A stretch of DNA of 64,000 nt from Pseudomonas sp. BN411 (GCF_029871235.1 NZ_SSOM01000049.1:18696-82695); one strand, 5' to 3'. Positions 44,006 through 52,863 are shown, counted from the stretch's first letter. A program made the numbers and translations. Notes: generated by a model from the sequence alone, not told the origin.

Positions 44006-45175
44006 CTATGATGCTTTGAGTTCCGCCAGTGTCTGCTGTGCTTTCGTTATTTTGTTGTCCAACTCAATTAGCAGTTTTTTGTTGCTCTGCAATTCATTGA
44101 GTGCAGATATGTATGAGTCCCAAGTGATGCTGCCTACTTTGGTGACTTCCTCTATGCCGAAATTGGATTTTCTCGAATCGAATTCAATTTTTCGGCCTTC
44201 ATCGTTTCTCATAGAGACTGGGCGTAACACGATTGTTGTGGTTTTTGCCTTCTTCCACGCGGTTGTTTCAGTGAAGTCGTTGATTAGATGATCTGCTGGA
44301 TCTATAGATATTTTCTCGACTCGGGTTTCACCGGGATTTAATCCGGCTTCGAGTTTGACGGAAGCGTACGTTCCTTCTCTTATGGGGGTGTTTGATTCAT
44401 CTAGATAGACATAAGCATGCAGTGTTATGGAATCGATGGTCTTCGTGGATTTGTTGGTGACGGCAGTGTCGAATTCAATGTAGTTGCTGATATGTTCCGT
44501 TGTTATTGATTTTCGGGGATTGACCGTTACCGGTGCTATATCAATAAAGTCGTTTGGTTGAATTGCCGTTTTTCCAGAGCGAACTGAGGAAATAAAGCTA
44601 GATACTTTCGGCTCCAAAACTTGCAGTTCAGCAGTTAAGGTGGAATTTCTCTTGAGAATCTCTGATTTTTTTGAAGTTGAAGTGCTAATCGTGTTGTTAG
44701 CGTCGCGGTAGGCTAAGAACTGCTCAGAGGTTTTCAAGCCTACTTGCTCGGCCTGATGTTGATAGTATGGATTTCGAACGATATCGAAGACATATTTGTC
44801 GATATGGCTAAAGGTGTCGACGAAATCGTAGATGGTTCGGCTTTCTTCGGTGCCGCCTTTAACTGTTTGGTTTGTGTATCTAATATTTTGGTAGGCAAAT
44901 TCATCCGAACCTTTGGCTCGTACTACAACCTTTGCCTCGCAGGATCTTAAGCCTGCATCAGTGTCCGCCTTGAGCGTGACGATTTCTGTAACTGAGATAT
45001 CGGAGATAAAGTCCATTGCCCCTGGTGGAAGTTTACTTTCCAGATTCGAGCGGAAATCGGATGAGATCCGAGAGGTAGCTTCCTTTGAGTCACACTCTAT
45101 CGCGCTTTGGATACATCCGGTGAGGCTAAGTGGGGCTATGAAAATTGCCAGGGTCTTTAGGGAAAGCTCTTTCAT
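44006..45175 (-). CDS. Prophage-borne lipoprotein of unknown function
   Basis: A 389-residue lipoprotein with signal and lipobox LTGC (Cys21). The middle (about 165-205) is a coiled-coil-like stretch, and residues 220-300 look like a beta-sandwich (NYIEFDTAVTNKSTKTIDSITLHAYVYLDES). A C-terminal helix (about 355-388) is also coiled-coil-like. AT-rich compared with neighbours. I do not recognise the family. Confidence 0.65.
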   Translation of the reverse strand: MKELSLKTLAIFIAPLSLTGCIQSAIECDSKEATSRISSDFRSNLESKLPPGAMDFISDISVTEIVTLKADTDAGLRSCEAKVVVRAKGSDEFAYQNIRYTNQTVKGGTEESRTIYDFVDTFSHIDKYVFDIVRNPYYQHQAEQVGLKTSEQFLAYRDANNTISTSTSKKSEILKRNSTLTAELQVLEPKVSSFISSVRSGKTAIQPNDFIDIAPVTVNPRKSITTEHISNYIEFDTAVTNKSTKTIDSITLHAYVYLDESNTPIREGTYASVKLEAGLNPGETRVEKISIDPADHLINDFTETTAWKKAKTTTIVLRPVSMRNDEGRKIEFDSRKSNFGIEEVTKVGSITWDSYISALNELQSNKKLLIELDNKITKAQQTLAELKAS

Positions 45176-45255
45176 TGGCGCACGCTTCGGAGTTGAGTTG
45201 ATAAGTTTGGCTGGAAAGGGGGCTTTTATTTAAAGTGCACTAAATGCGGATTTAT

Positions 45256-46395
45256 CTACGCCAAATGTTTCTTTGCAAGCTGCCAGAGTTGGTGTGCGTC
45301 ATCTATCAATGATCTGGCGAGTTCCTCTCGCTCTTCCGGGCTCTTGAGAATTGCCAGGTCTTCGTTGGTTGGGGAGAAGTAGTTCAGGTTCTTGCTTGGG
45401 TACTTCCAATAGAGTTCCTTGGTGTTGTGGGTGCCAGTGGGAAGGAACTCGTTCAGTGCTATGAGGCGATTGTAGTCGTTCGGGTTTGTTTCTTTGTTGC
45501 AAGTGTATCCAGAGTAGAGTCGGTGGTTCAGCTGAATGTAAACTCCGCCTTCCATAAAGTCGAAATTGTAGTCAATGCCGTAGAATTTGCTGTTCTTTGA
45601 TTTATTGTAGTAGGCTCTGATTGCTTCTTTGTTTGCGCTAAAGTCTGCAGTGGGCATGCGTTTGTATTTTTGTTCTTGATATTTCAGCATGCGTTCCCAG
45701 AGGTCAAGTTGAAGGTCAATAAGTACTTCCTTGAAGGCGTGCTCGATGTCAGCGATCAGGAAGATGTTCTCGCCCTGCAGAATTTGCTCCTTCAGTTTAC
45801 TCATATATATTTCTCCTTGGTCGCTTGATGTGAGTTTCTGCAGTAATTCTATGTATTGGAAAACACTCTCTCGGACGCCTGGTTCGCGAGCAACCAAAGG
45901 AATGCACAGATTGAGCCAGTCGATAATGTCTGTTTCGTAGCTGGCTAGTACTACTTCCAGGGACTTCTTACTTTGCTCGCTGGGTTCGCTGCCGTCTAGC
46001 GTTAGGTATATGCACCAAATTTTCTGGTAGCCTTCCGCGACCAAACGCTTGTAATAGCGATAAATCTGTTCGTCCTGATCGCCAGCGTAGATCTTGTTTT
46101 CGATGATGACGGCTTCACGATTAGTGTTCCGTATCAGAATATCGATGTTCTGATATTCAGTATCCACTGCTGCATTTTCGATGTTGAAATTCTCAATTCC
46201 CATCGTAGCCAAAAAATTCTCAAGCAACTCAGTGCCTTTGTTGTGAGTTCCTTTTGGATCTAGCAGAAATGAGAGGTAGCGAGAGTGCAAGCGAACCTCG
46301 TCGCTCGAACTACGCAGAACGGAAAAGAGATTGAAGCCAGCTGGGCGATGATGTTTCGCACGTAGCAGGGCAACGGTATGAAGGAAATCGTCCAT
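45256..46395 (-). CDS. PD-(D/E)XK nuclease superfamily protein (PDDEXK_4 type)
   Basis: A 379-residue protein. The nuclease core lies in residues 30-110: HSRYLSFLLDPKGTHNKG, Asp85 (NIDILI), Glu99-x-Lys101 (VIIENKI) and Gln107. These are the key residues of the PD-(D/E)XK fold and the layout of the PDDEXK_4 family, often found in defence contexts. The C-terminal 200 residues are of unknown fold and could give specificity. It lies 31 bp after the gene for a membrane protein, both leftward, likely one unit. Low GC suggests recent transfer. Confidence 0.75.
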   Translation of the reverse strand: MDDFLHTVALLRAKHHRPAGFNLFSVLRSSSDEVRLHSRYLSFLLDPKGTHNKGTELLENFLATMGIENFNIENAAVDTEYQNIDILIRNTNREAVIIENKIYAGDQDEQIYRYYKRLVAEGYQKIWCIYLTLDGSEPSEQSKKSLEVVLASYETDIIDWLNLCIPLVAREPGVRESVFQYIELLQKLTSSDQGEIYMSKLKEQILQGENIFLIADIEHAFKEVLIDLQLDLWERMLKYQEQKYKRMPTADFSANKEAIRAYYNKSKNSKFYGIDYNFDFMEGGVYIQLNHRLYSGYTCNKETNPNDYNRLIALNEFLPTGTHNTKELYWKYPSKNLNYFSPTNEDLAILKSPEEREELARSLIDDAHQLWQLAKKHLA

Positions 46396-46426
46396 GACGG
46401 AGTGCTCTTGGTAGGGGGTAAACGTT

Positions 46427-47134
46427 TTAGGGTAGGGCGCCGATCACTTCTTCCTGCACATTGGCGGTTGGGAGTGGGGGCGATGGTGAATCATGTGGTG
46501 TTGGACTGTTTTTCTCGCTGGCCGGAAATGGCTTGTTTGCCATCTCCACATTCAGCCGCTTTAGTGCTCGGTAAACTCGATAGTCGCTAGACAAGAGTCG
46601 ACTCACGAGGGCAGAAATCAGAAAAAGACCACTGCCTGCTATCCAAGCAAAAGGGTCATCGCTAAAAGCGAGACGGAGGAATACGAATAAGCCAAACAAA
46701 AAGATCACCGTGGACGCGACCAGCGAGTAACCAATCAAGAGCCAATCACCTATACCGATTCGGATTTCTGCCTGACCGTCTGTCGATGGCTCGATGAATC
46801 GAGCCATCTTCTTCATTTGACTGGTCCGCACCAGACCACTCTGGCGGAGGTGCATTAGGATCTCGGCCTTTCGGCCTACGGCATCAACGCCTGAGGCGAT
46901 CTTGAAAACCTCACCAGCGATAACCTGTTGCAAAAACTGGTGGTGCTGGCTGGTAGGTTCAACGAGTGGAAGTAGCTCTGCGGCACGGCGCAGGTGCCGA
47001 CGTGTGAAGTAGTCGTAGTGGAAGTCAAAGAGGCCTTTCGCGATTTGGAGGCTTTTGCCGACCAGAGCTACGGCTCCCAAAAATGCTGCAATTCCCAGGT
47101 TGTTCACGAGCCAGGCTGGCAGCGAGATTTCCAT
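46427..47134 (-). CDS. Membrane protein paired with the PD-(D/E)XK gene
   Basis: A 235-residue protein with an N-terminal membrane segment (about 8-27), a soluble helical domain (30-125), two adjacent membrane helices (about 130-180), then a basic and proline-rich tail. No recognised family. AAGGA lies 8 nt before the ATG. The close spacing suggests it works with the downstream nuclease. Confidence 0.65.
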   Translation of the reverse strand: MEISLPAWLVNNLGIAAFLGAVALVGKSLQIAKGLFDFHYDYFTRRHLRRAAELLPLVEPTSQHHQFLQQVIAGEVFKIASGVDAVGRKAEILMHLRQSGLVRTSQMKKMARFIEPSTDGQAEIRIGIGDWLLIGYSLVASTVIFLFGLFVFLRLAFSDDPFAWIAGSGLFLISALVSRLLSSDYRVYRALKRLNVEMANKPFPASEKNSPTPHDSPSPPLPTANVQEEVIGALP

Positions 47135-47228
47135 ATGATTCGTCCTTGAGTCCGTGGCGTCCTACGGGTGATATCATATAGCTATTAGCGAGTATTTGAG
47201 CAGCTTGCTGCGCCACGGCAGCGCAGCA

Positions 47229-48224
47229 TTAGTCGTCGTTGCGAATTTTGCTTTGCATCTCCAGGTCAGCTGCAAATCCGCTATCGGTCATACGGTGTAT
47301 TACTCGCTCTCCAAGCCACCCCACATCCCCAATCTCCGCTTTGATCCCCCGCACCCGGTACCGCCACTCCGGGCTTATCTCAGGCCGACCGAGTGCCAAG
47401 GTGTAGCTGAGCGTCGCGCTCCCGCGCTGAATCTTCTTCCACTCCGACTTAGCACCACGCAGCGCACTCGACCTGTCCGCATAGGTATGCCGCAGCGTCT
47501 TGGCATTCTCCTCGCCACCAATGATCGCCTCCATCCGCTCCGAACCCTCCACGTCGTAGTAGTACGCCCGCACCCCACTGTAAGCGTCCCGATCGGCCTG
47601 CAGGAAGCGGTGCTGGTCGCCTTCGGCGCGGGTGATGGTGACGACGGGTAGTTCCTTTCCGCTGGCGGTTTCTCCCTGGCCGATGGGCATGAAGAGCAGG
47701 CGGCCGTGTTTGATGGTGGCCACCGCGTCGTGTTCCTGGCCGAGGCGGGTGATGAGGTTGAGGTCGCTTTCGTCGGTCTGGTCCAGGTGGGGGACTTCGA
47801 CCTGGTCGAGCTGGTGGCTGATGGCAGGCTCCAGGTCGTGTTCCTGGGCGAGGGTGCGGAGGATGTTGCCGAGGGTGGTGTCGTGCCAGCTGCGTTCGCG
47901 CTTTTTGACGAGGGGGCCGCGCATGTCGGCGCTGCGGGCGCGGATGCTGAGCGTGTCCGGCGGGCCGCTGTGTTCGGTCTCGTCGACGGTGAAGGTGCCT
48001 TTGTCTACCAGGCCGGTGTCGCTCCAGCCGAGCCACACCTGCAGAGTGGCGCCGCGTGGGGGGATGGCGAGCAGGCCGTCGTGGTCGCTGAGCTCGATGT
48101 CGAGCTGGTCCGCCTCGGGGCCGCGGTTGTCGGTGAGAGTGAGGCTGATGAGGCGGGCGGTGATGTCGGCCGTGATGTCGCGGCCGTTCACGGTGAGGCG
48201 GTAGATGGGCCTCGGGTAGCTCAT
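47229..48224 (-). CDS. D: Phage late control protein GpD (baseplate/tail hub)
   Basis: A 331-residue P2 GpD-family hub protein (gp27/VgrG-like fold). Recognisable segments are MSYPRPIYRLTVNGRDIT and HLDQTDESDLNLITRLGQEHDA. It is the last gene of the leftward tail operon; its start overlaps gpU's stop by 4 bp. Confidence 0.92.
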   Translation of the reverse strand: MSYPRPIYRLTVNGRDITADITARLISLTLTDNRGPEADQLDIELSDHDGLLAIPPRGATLQVWLGWSDTGLVDKGTFTVDETEHSGPPDTLSIRARSADMRGPLVKKRERSWHDTTLGNILRTLAQEHDLEPAISHQLDQVEVPHLDQTDESDLNLITRLGQEHDAVATIKHGRLLFMPIGQGETASGKELPVVTITRAEGDQHRFLQADRDAYSGVRAYYYDVEGSERMEAIIGGEENAKTLRHTYADRSSALRGAKSEWKKIQRGSATLSYTLALGRPEISPEWRYRVRGIKAEIGDVGWLGERVIHRMTDSGFAADLEMQSKIRNDD

Positions 48225-48652
48225 CGCAGGATGTTCCCGAGGGTTTCCAGGGCGCTGCCGAGCAGGTCGATGCGGCTTTCGTCCACGCGCTGCAGGTGCA
48301 GGCTGAACTCGATGCGGCGGGCGGCGCCGTCCTGGAAGAAGAGGGTGCGGGTCTCGCTGAGGCTTTCGATGACCCAGAGGCCGTAGATGCGGCCGGTGCC
48401 TTCCACCAGGGGCCAGGCTTTGCCGGTGTCGGCCATCACACGCAGGGTGTCGAGGCTGAGCAGGGCGCCGCAGAGTTCCGGTACCAACACGCCGGGCAAT
48501 GTGATCTGGTCGTCACCCCGGCCCAGGAACTGCCGCGCCGGCGGGGCGCCCACGCGGGCGGTGCTGGGGTGGCGCCAGTCGGTTTGCCGCTGGAGTTCCT
48601 GGTAGGCGAGGGTGGGCAGGCCGAATACGAACATGCCCAGGGCCATCATCAT
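48221..48652 (-). CDS. U: Tail protein GpU
   Basis: A 143-residue P2 GpU-family tail-tip/completion protein (MFVFGLPTLAYQELQRQTDWRHP). GGAG lies 8 nt before the first of three start methionines, inside the end of the tape-measure gene region. Confidence 0.92.
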   Translation of the reverse strand: MMMALGMFVFGLPTLAYQELQRQTDWRHPSTARVGAPPARQFLGRGDDQITLPGVLVPELCGALLSLDTLRVMADTGKAWPLVEGTGRIYGLWVIESLSETRTLFFQDGAARRIEFSLHLQRVDESRIDLLGSALETLGNILR

Positions 48653-48657
48653 GGCGG

Positions 48658-51201
48658 TTACTCCCTGTCGAATAGCGCGCTGCGGGCGCGGATGTGCTTG
48701 GCGCGCTCGCGCTTGTCCAGCTCCTGGGCCACGGCGCGGGCGATGGCCTGAGCGTCCATGCCCGGGGCGGGTTGGATGATGATCTGGACGGTGTCGTGGC
48801 TGTCGATCTGCACCGGCTGGATGCCGGCAGCGAGAGGCGGGCGGTGGTCGATGGCGATCGCGCTGTCGGCCATGCCGAGGGTAAGGGCGCCGATGCCGGT
48901 CATGCGCTTGGCGAGATCCCCCAGCTGGGCCAGCGGGCCTTGCTCGCCGGCGGCCAGCCCTTGCGCGAGGCCAGCCATGGTGTCCTGGCTCAGGGCGGCG
49001 AATACGCGGGAGGGGCTGTGGATGCCGAGCTTGGCCTTGAACCAGTTGATGGTGGATTCACCGGCGCCAGTGATGGCGCTTTTCACGCTGCCCAAGGCGC
49101 TGGTGATGCCTTTGGCCAGCCCCTGCAGGATCATGCTACCGAAGTCGGTGAACTTGGCCGGCAGCTCCACGCCCAGGTAGCCCATCACGCCCGCGAAGGC
49201 GCGGTAGAACAGGCCCAGTGGGCTGAAGTCGACCGCCAGTTTCAGGATGCCGGCCAGGCCCGCGCTGAAGCCGTCCTTCACTTCCTGCCAGAGGTTGCGG
49301 AAGTAGGGGCCGACGCGGTCCCAGTGGCGGTAGATGAGGTAAGCGCCGAGGGCGATGGTGGTGATGGCCAGGCCGATGGGGTTGAGCATCAGCGCGCGAC
49401 CGAGGATGAGCAGAGCGCGGCCCACGAAAGGGATCACCGTTTTGCCCAGGCTCCAGAGCAGGCTGATGAGGTTGGGCAGGCGGATGCCGACCTGGGCGAA
49501 CAGGAAGCGCATGGCGATCATCGGGCCGAGGATGCCGGCAATGCCGATGGCGAGGCTGCCGAGGGTGGCCATGAACAGGGAGAAGCCGGCGATGGTGATG
49601 ACGATGGCCTTGCTGAGCGCCGGGTTCTGCTTGAGGAATTCGCCGACCTGGTGCAGCAAGCCACTGAGGTCCTGGGCCAGCTCGCGCAGCCAGGGGTTGT
49701 TCTTGTCGAACAGCTCGACGGAGATGTTCTCCAGGGCGGCATGCAGCATGGTCATGTCGCCCTTGAGGTTGTCCAGCTGGGTGCGGGCGACCTGGGCGGC
49801 TTCGCCGTCGGAGTTATCGAGGTTGCCGCGCATGCCCTGGAATTGGCCACTCTCCACGGCGCGCATCAGGGTGCCGAAGCTGGTGACTGCGTACTGACCT
49901 GCGATGGATTTGTAGATGGCGCCGCGCTGGATGTTGCCCATGTCCTTGGTCTTCTCGTGGATGTCCGCAAGGATGTCGAGCAGGTCGCGCATGTTGCCGT
50001 TTTCGTCGGAGGTGGCAACGCCCAGCTTGGCGATCTCTTTGGAGTTGCCTAAGCGGGTGAGGACGGATCGCATGGACGTACCGGCCATGCTGCCCTGGAC
50101 GCCGGCGTTGCCCAGCAGGGCGGTGGCGGCGGTGACGGTTTCCAGGCTCTGGCCATATTCGCGACCCACGCCGGCGGAGTATTTGAGGGACTCGCCGAGC
50201 ATCTGGATGTCGACGTTGTTGCGGGTGAAGGCGGCCGTCAGTACGTCGGCGACCTTGTTCATTTCTTCCGCTGGAATGCCCATGGCCATCTGGATGTTGG
50301 AGGCGATGTCAGCGGTGGTGCCGAGGTCCATGTCGCCGGCGGCAGCGAGGTTGAGCATGCCGGGCATGGCGCCGAGGATTTGCTGCGGGTTGTAGCCGGT
50401 TCGGCCGAGGAAGTACTGGCCCTGGGCAACTTCGCTGTCGGTGAATTTGCTGGACAGGGGCAGGGTGCGGGCCTGCTCGCGCAGGGCCAGCATCTCGGGG
50501 CTGTTCTTGCTCTGCAGGCGTGTGACGGCCTGGGTGGCCGACATTGTGGCGTCGAAATCGTAGCCCACGCCCAGCATGGTCTGCAGGCCGCGGCCGGTGT
50601 ACAGGCCGGTGGCGCGGGCGGCCATGCCGGTGCCGGCCAGGGCAGCGGTGTTTTGCACGCCCTGGCTGTAGGCCGCGCGGCTTCTGCGCAAGCGCTCCTG
50701 CTGGGCGCTGAGGCGGCGCATGCGTTCGGTCTGGGTCTTGATGGAGGCGTTGGCGCGCTCGATATCGCCCGTCAGGCTGCGCTCGAAGCTGCCGAGGTTG
50801 CGGGTGCTGATGCCGGCAGAGTTGAAACCGGCGACCAGCCGCCGAAGTTCTTCGCGCTGGCTGCCGTGCTTCTGGCGCAGGCGTTCGACCTCGGCGCTGG
50901 TTTCGCGAAAGGTGCGCTGGAACCTGGCCGAGGGCGCGTTCATGCCCTTGAGCTGGTCCTTGTAGCCCCGCAGTTTGTTCTGCAGCTTGCCCAGGCGCTC
51001 GGCGGTCTCGCGCACTGCCGTGTGCTGCTGGCGGTATGCGCTGATGTCCTTCTGCGTCTGGTTGAGGCTCTTCAGCTGGTCACGGGCGGACTTGAGGGCG
51101 CGGGCGGTGGCGCCGCTGCCCTGGCTGATCTTGCGAAGCGGGCCGCTGGCGCGATCCAGGGCCGAGAGCAGGACCTGGAGCTTGAGTACGTCACTTGCCA
51201 T
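48658..51201 (-). CDS. T: Tail tape-measure protein GpT
   Basis: An 847-residue tape-measure protein that sets tail length. An N-terminal coiled-coil (about 1-180), a conserved TP901-like core (GYDFDATMSATQAVTRLQ), then membrane-like helices around 530-620 and a C-terminal amphipathic part. It starts inside the last codons of gpE' (11-bp overlap), as in P2-like phages. Confidence 0.93.
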   Translation of the reverse strand: MASDVLKLQVLLSALDRASGPLRKISQGSGATARALKSARDQLKSLNQTQKDISAYRQQHTAVRETAERLGKLQNKLRGYKDQLKGMNAPSARFQRTFRETSAEVERLRQKHGSQREELRRLVAGFNSAGISTRNLGSFERSLTGDIERANASIKTQTERMRRLSAQQERLRRSRAAYSQGVQNTAALAGTGMAARATGLYTGRGLQTMLGVGYDFDATMSATQAVTRLQSKNSPEMLALREQARTLPLSSKFTDSEVAQGQYFLGRTGYNPQQILGAMPGMLNLAAAGDMDLGTTADIASNIQMAMGIPAEEMNKVADVLTAAFTRNNVDIQMLGESLKYSAGVGREYGQSLETVTAATALLGNAGVQGSMAGTSMRSVLTRLGNSKEIAKLGVATSDENGNMRDLLDILADIHEKTKDMGNIQRGAIYKSIAGQYAVTSFGTLMRAVESGQFQGMRGNLDNSDGEAAQVARTQLDNLKGDMTMLHAALENISVELFDKNNPWLRELAQDLSGLLHQVGEFLKQNPALSKAIVITIAGFSLFMATLGSLAIGIAGILGPMIAMRFLFAQVGIRLPNLISLLWSLGKTVIPFVGRALLILGRALMLNPIGLAITTIALGAYLIYRHWDRVGPYFRNLWQEVKDGFSAGLAGILKLAVDFSPLGLFYRAFAGVMGYLGVELPAKFTDFGSMILQGLAKGITSALGSVKSAITGAGESTINWFKAKLGIHSPSRVFAALSQDTMAGLAQGLAAGEQGPLAQLGDLAKRMTGIGALTLGMADSAIAIDHRPPLAAGIQPVQIDSHDTVQIIIQPAPGMDAQAIARAVAQELDKRERAKHIRARSALFDRE

Positions 51202-51310
51202 CGGTTTCCACCCTTACCCGGGCGCGCTCGCGCCAGTCCATCAGCTCCTCGAGGCCGAGGCCGTCCATGTGCGCGGGCGCCCAGTGGAAGACCACGGCGA
51301 GATCCGCCAT
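51191..51310 (-). CDS. E': GpE' (P2 GpE-type 39-residue tail chaperone extension)
   Basis: Translating the leftward strand from the ATG at 51310 gives a 39-residue protein starting MADLAVVFHWAPAHMDGLG and ending at the TGA at 51191. This matches the short P2 GpE-type family. The frame is open upstream into gpE and lies in the -1 frame relative to it. It overlaps the tape-measure start. In P2 this part is made as the C-terminal half of GpE+E'. Confidence 0.85.
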   Translation of the reverse strand: MADLAVVFHWAPAHMDGLGLEELMDWRERARVRVETDGK

Positions 51311-51627
51311 GGCGTCCTCTACGCGAGCAGGGAGGCGTCCGCCTTGGCCTGCTTCTGCAGCAAAAAACCGGCGACCTTGGTGCCGCAGGCGAGCAGGTCG
51401 GCCGGGTCCATGGTGGTGGCTTCGTACTCGTTGAGGGTGGGTGTGCTGATGCGCGGCAGCAGCTTGATCAGGGCGGTGACGTCCAGCTGCAGCAGGTCAG
51501 CCAGGTGCAGGCCGCGCAGCTCGCCGGCGTTGGGTTTGCGCAGGGTGATTTCCTGGATCTCGGTGTCGCCGCGTTTGATGGGCTGGTCGAGGGTGACGAC
51601 GTTGTCGGCGGTGGTCTTCTTGGCCAT
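51191..51627 (-). CDS. GpE+E' programmed -1 frameshift product
   Basis: The sequence T TTT TTG (plus strand 51361-51367) lies in the correct phase over codons 87-89 of gpE (GGT TTT TTG). After a -1 slip the next codon is GCT at 51361, and the frame runs without a stop through GpE' to 51191, giving about 145 residues. P2 makes GpE+E' at the same heptamer and length. This is the tail assembly chaperone pair. Confidence 0.85.
51319..51627 (-). CDS. E: Tail assembly chaperone GpE
   Basis: A 102-residue chaperone (MAKKTTADNVVTLDQPIKRGD ... ELRGLHLADLLQLDV) of the P2 GpE/lambda G-like family that guards the tape measure. It ends at 51319 in frame 0; the frameshift site is at codons 87-89. Confidence 0.9.
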   Translation of the reverse strand: MAKKTTADNVVTLDQPIKRGDTEIQEITLRKPNAGELRGLHLADLLQLDVTALIKLLPRISTPTLNEYEATTMDPADLLACGTKVAGFLLQKQAKADASLLA

Positions 51628-51700
51628 GGGGCACCTCGGTGGGATTGGTTGGTCCCGACCAAGATGGCGGAGGTGCCGGGTGCGGCCCAGCAGGGAGGGT

Positions 51701-51719
51701 TGTAGGCGTTGGCGTTACA
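51701..51719 (-). promoter_or_regulatory. Putative Ogr-type activator site upstream of gpE
   Basis: TGTA-N11-TACA (51701-51704 and 51716-51719), preceded by GT as in the copy upstream of gpV. Its centre lies 83 nt before the gpE ATG, inside the end of the toxin gene region. Confidence 0.6.
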
Positions 51720-51722
51720 GAC

Positions 51723-52007
51723 TCACCACTGCTCGGGCGGCAGGCGGCGGGTGTGGAAGATGCGCAGGATCTGCAGACTATCTCCACGGACGCGGTAGGG
51801 GATGACGTAGGGGTGGTTGGGCATGACCCATTCGCGGGTGCCGTCTACACGGCCTTCGCGGCCCATGCCGGGGAAACGGGCGAGCTGCTCGATGTCGGCG
51901 ACTATGGCTTTCACCACGTCTGCTGCGGCCTGGGGGTTGTCCTGGGCGATGTAGGCGGCTTCGTCGTCGAGGTTCTGTAGCGCCTTGCGGAGCCACTCAA
52001 TGCGCAT
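51723..52007 (-). CDS. ParE/RelE-family toxin
   Basis: A 94-residue toxin-fold protein: MRIEWLRKALQNLDDEAAYIAQDNP ... RFPGMGREGRV ... YVIPYRVRGDSLQILRIFHTRR has the typical ParE/RelE pattern with basic C-terminal residues. It starts 11 nt inside the antitoxin gene. ParE toxins usually poison gyrase and RelE cleaves mRNA; which applies here is not shown. Confidence 0.88.
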   Translation of the reverse strand: MRIEWLRKALQNLDDEAAYIAQDNPQAAADVVKAIVADIEQLARFPGMGREGRVDGTREWVMPNHPYVIPYRVRGDSLQILRIFHTRRLPPEQW

Positions 52008-52236
52008 TGCCGGTCCACTTCTCCAGGGTGGCTTGCACCTCTTCGGATGTGGCGAAGTCGCCTTCGCCAGCTTCGGCGACGGCGCGCTGGATTTCGGCGA
52101 TCTGCCAGCTCTCGCGGCGGATGTATTCGCTCAGGGCTTCCTGGGCGAGGGCGTCTGCGCTGCGGCCGGTGGCCTTGGCCAGACTGGCCAGGTGGCGGGC
52201 GATATCGTCCGGCAGGTTGAGGGACACGAGAGACAT
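51997..52236 (-). CDS. Ribbon-helix-helix antitoxin
   Basis: A 79-residue RHH/CopG antitoxin (MSLVSLNLPDDIARHLASLAK) with a helical toxin-binding tail (ESWQIAEIQRAVAEAGEGDF). Start at 52236; 14 earlier codons are open. With the overlapping toxin gene it forms a standard antitoxin-first module inside the tail operon. Confidence 0.88.
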   Translation of the reverse strand: MSLVSLNLPDDIARHLASLAKATGRSADALAQEALSEYIRRESWQIAEIQRAVAEAGEGDFATSEEVQATLEKWTGNAH

Positions 52237-52300
52237 GCGGGCCTCGGTGGGAAAGTGAGCAACGCGCCCATGGTACACCCTGGGCGCTGCCTGGCCACCC

Positions 52301-52816
52301 CTACAGGCCGATAGCGCGGCGGTGCTCGGCGAGCAGGTCGCGGCCGTCGACGATGAGGGTGAAGTTCAAGAGGTCGATTTCGATCTCGGTGCGGCCGTCC
52401 ACCACCAGCTTGTAGTAGCTGCAGGTGGTGGTGATTTTGTGCTCGGTGTCTTCGCCGGGCTCGGCATCGCCGAAGTCGATTTCTTCGTGCCGGCCGCGCA
52501 CGACAATTTCCACGGCGCTGACCTGGCCGCTGTCGTCGCGCTGCACGGAGCCGGCCCAGCGCAGCTGCACGCCGCTGGCGCCGACCATGCCGAACTGGCG
52601 CAGGGGCAGCAGGTCCCAGCCGCCGAGGGTCCAGTCCAGCTGGATGCCGTCGTCGCTCATGCCGAGGTCGGCCTTGACCGGGCCGTCCATGCCGGCGCCG
52701 CGCCAAGCTTCGAGCTTGCGGGCGAGCTTGGGCAGGGTGACGGTTTTGGCTACGCCCATGTAGCTGTTGCCGTCGTTGAAGAGGTTCATGTGCTTGAGCT
52801 TTTTGGGCAGGGCCAT
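52301..52816 (-). CDS. FII: Major tail tube protein FII
   Basis: A 171-residue P2 FII-family protein that polymerises into the inner tube of a contractile tail (MALPKKLKHMNLFNDGNSYMG). AGGAG lies 6 nt before the ATG. It follows the sheath gene after a hairpin. Confidence 0.93.
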   Translation of the reverse strand: MALPKKLKHMNLFNDGNSYMGVAKTVTLPKLARKLEAWRGAGMDGPVKADLGMSDDGIQLDWTLGGWDLLPLRQFGMVGASGVQLRWAGSVQRDDSGQVSAVEIVVRGRHEEIDFGDAEPGEDTEHKITTTCSYYKLVVDGRTEIEIDLLNFTLIVDGRDLLAEHRRAIGL

Positions 52817-52863
52817 TGGGTACTCCTGGATGTAGTGCTAGCTCGGTTTGCCCTCTCCCCCGG

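Noticed and set aside
48694..50052. Rightward open frame opposite the tape-measure gene
   Set aside because: Shadow of the GC-rich gpT. It also has no start signal and reads Gly/Ala/Asp/Gln repeats.
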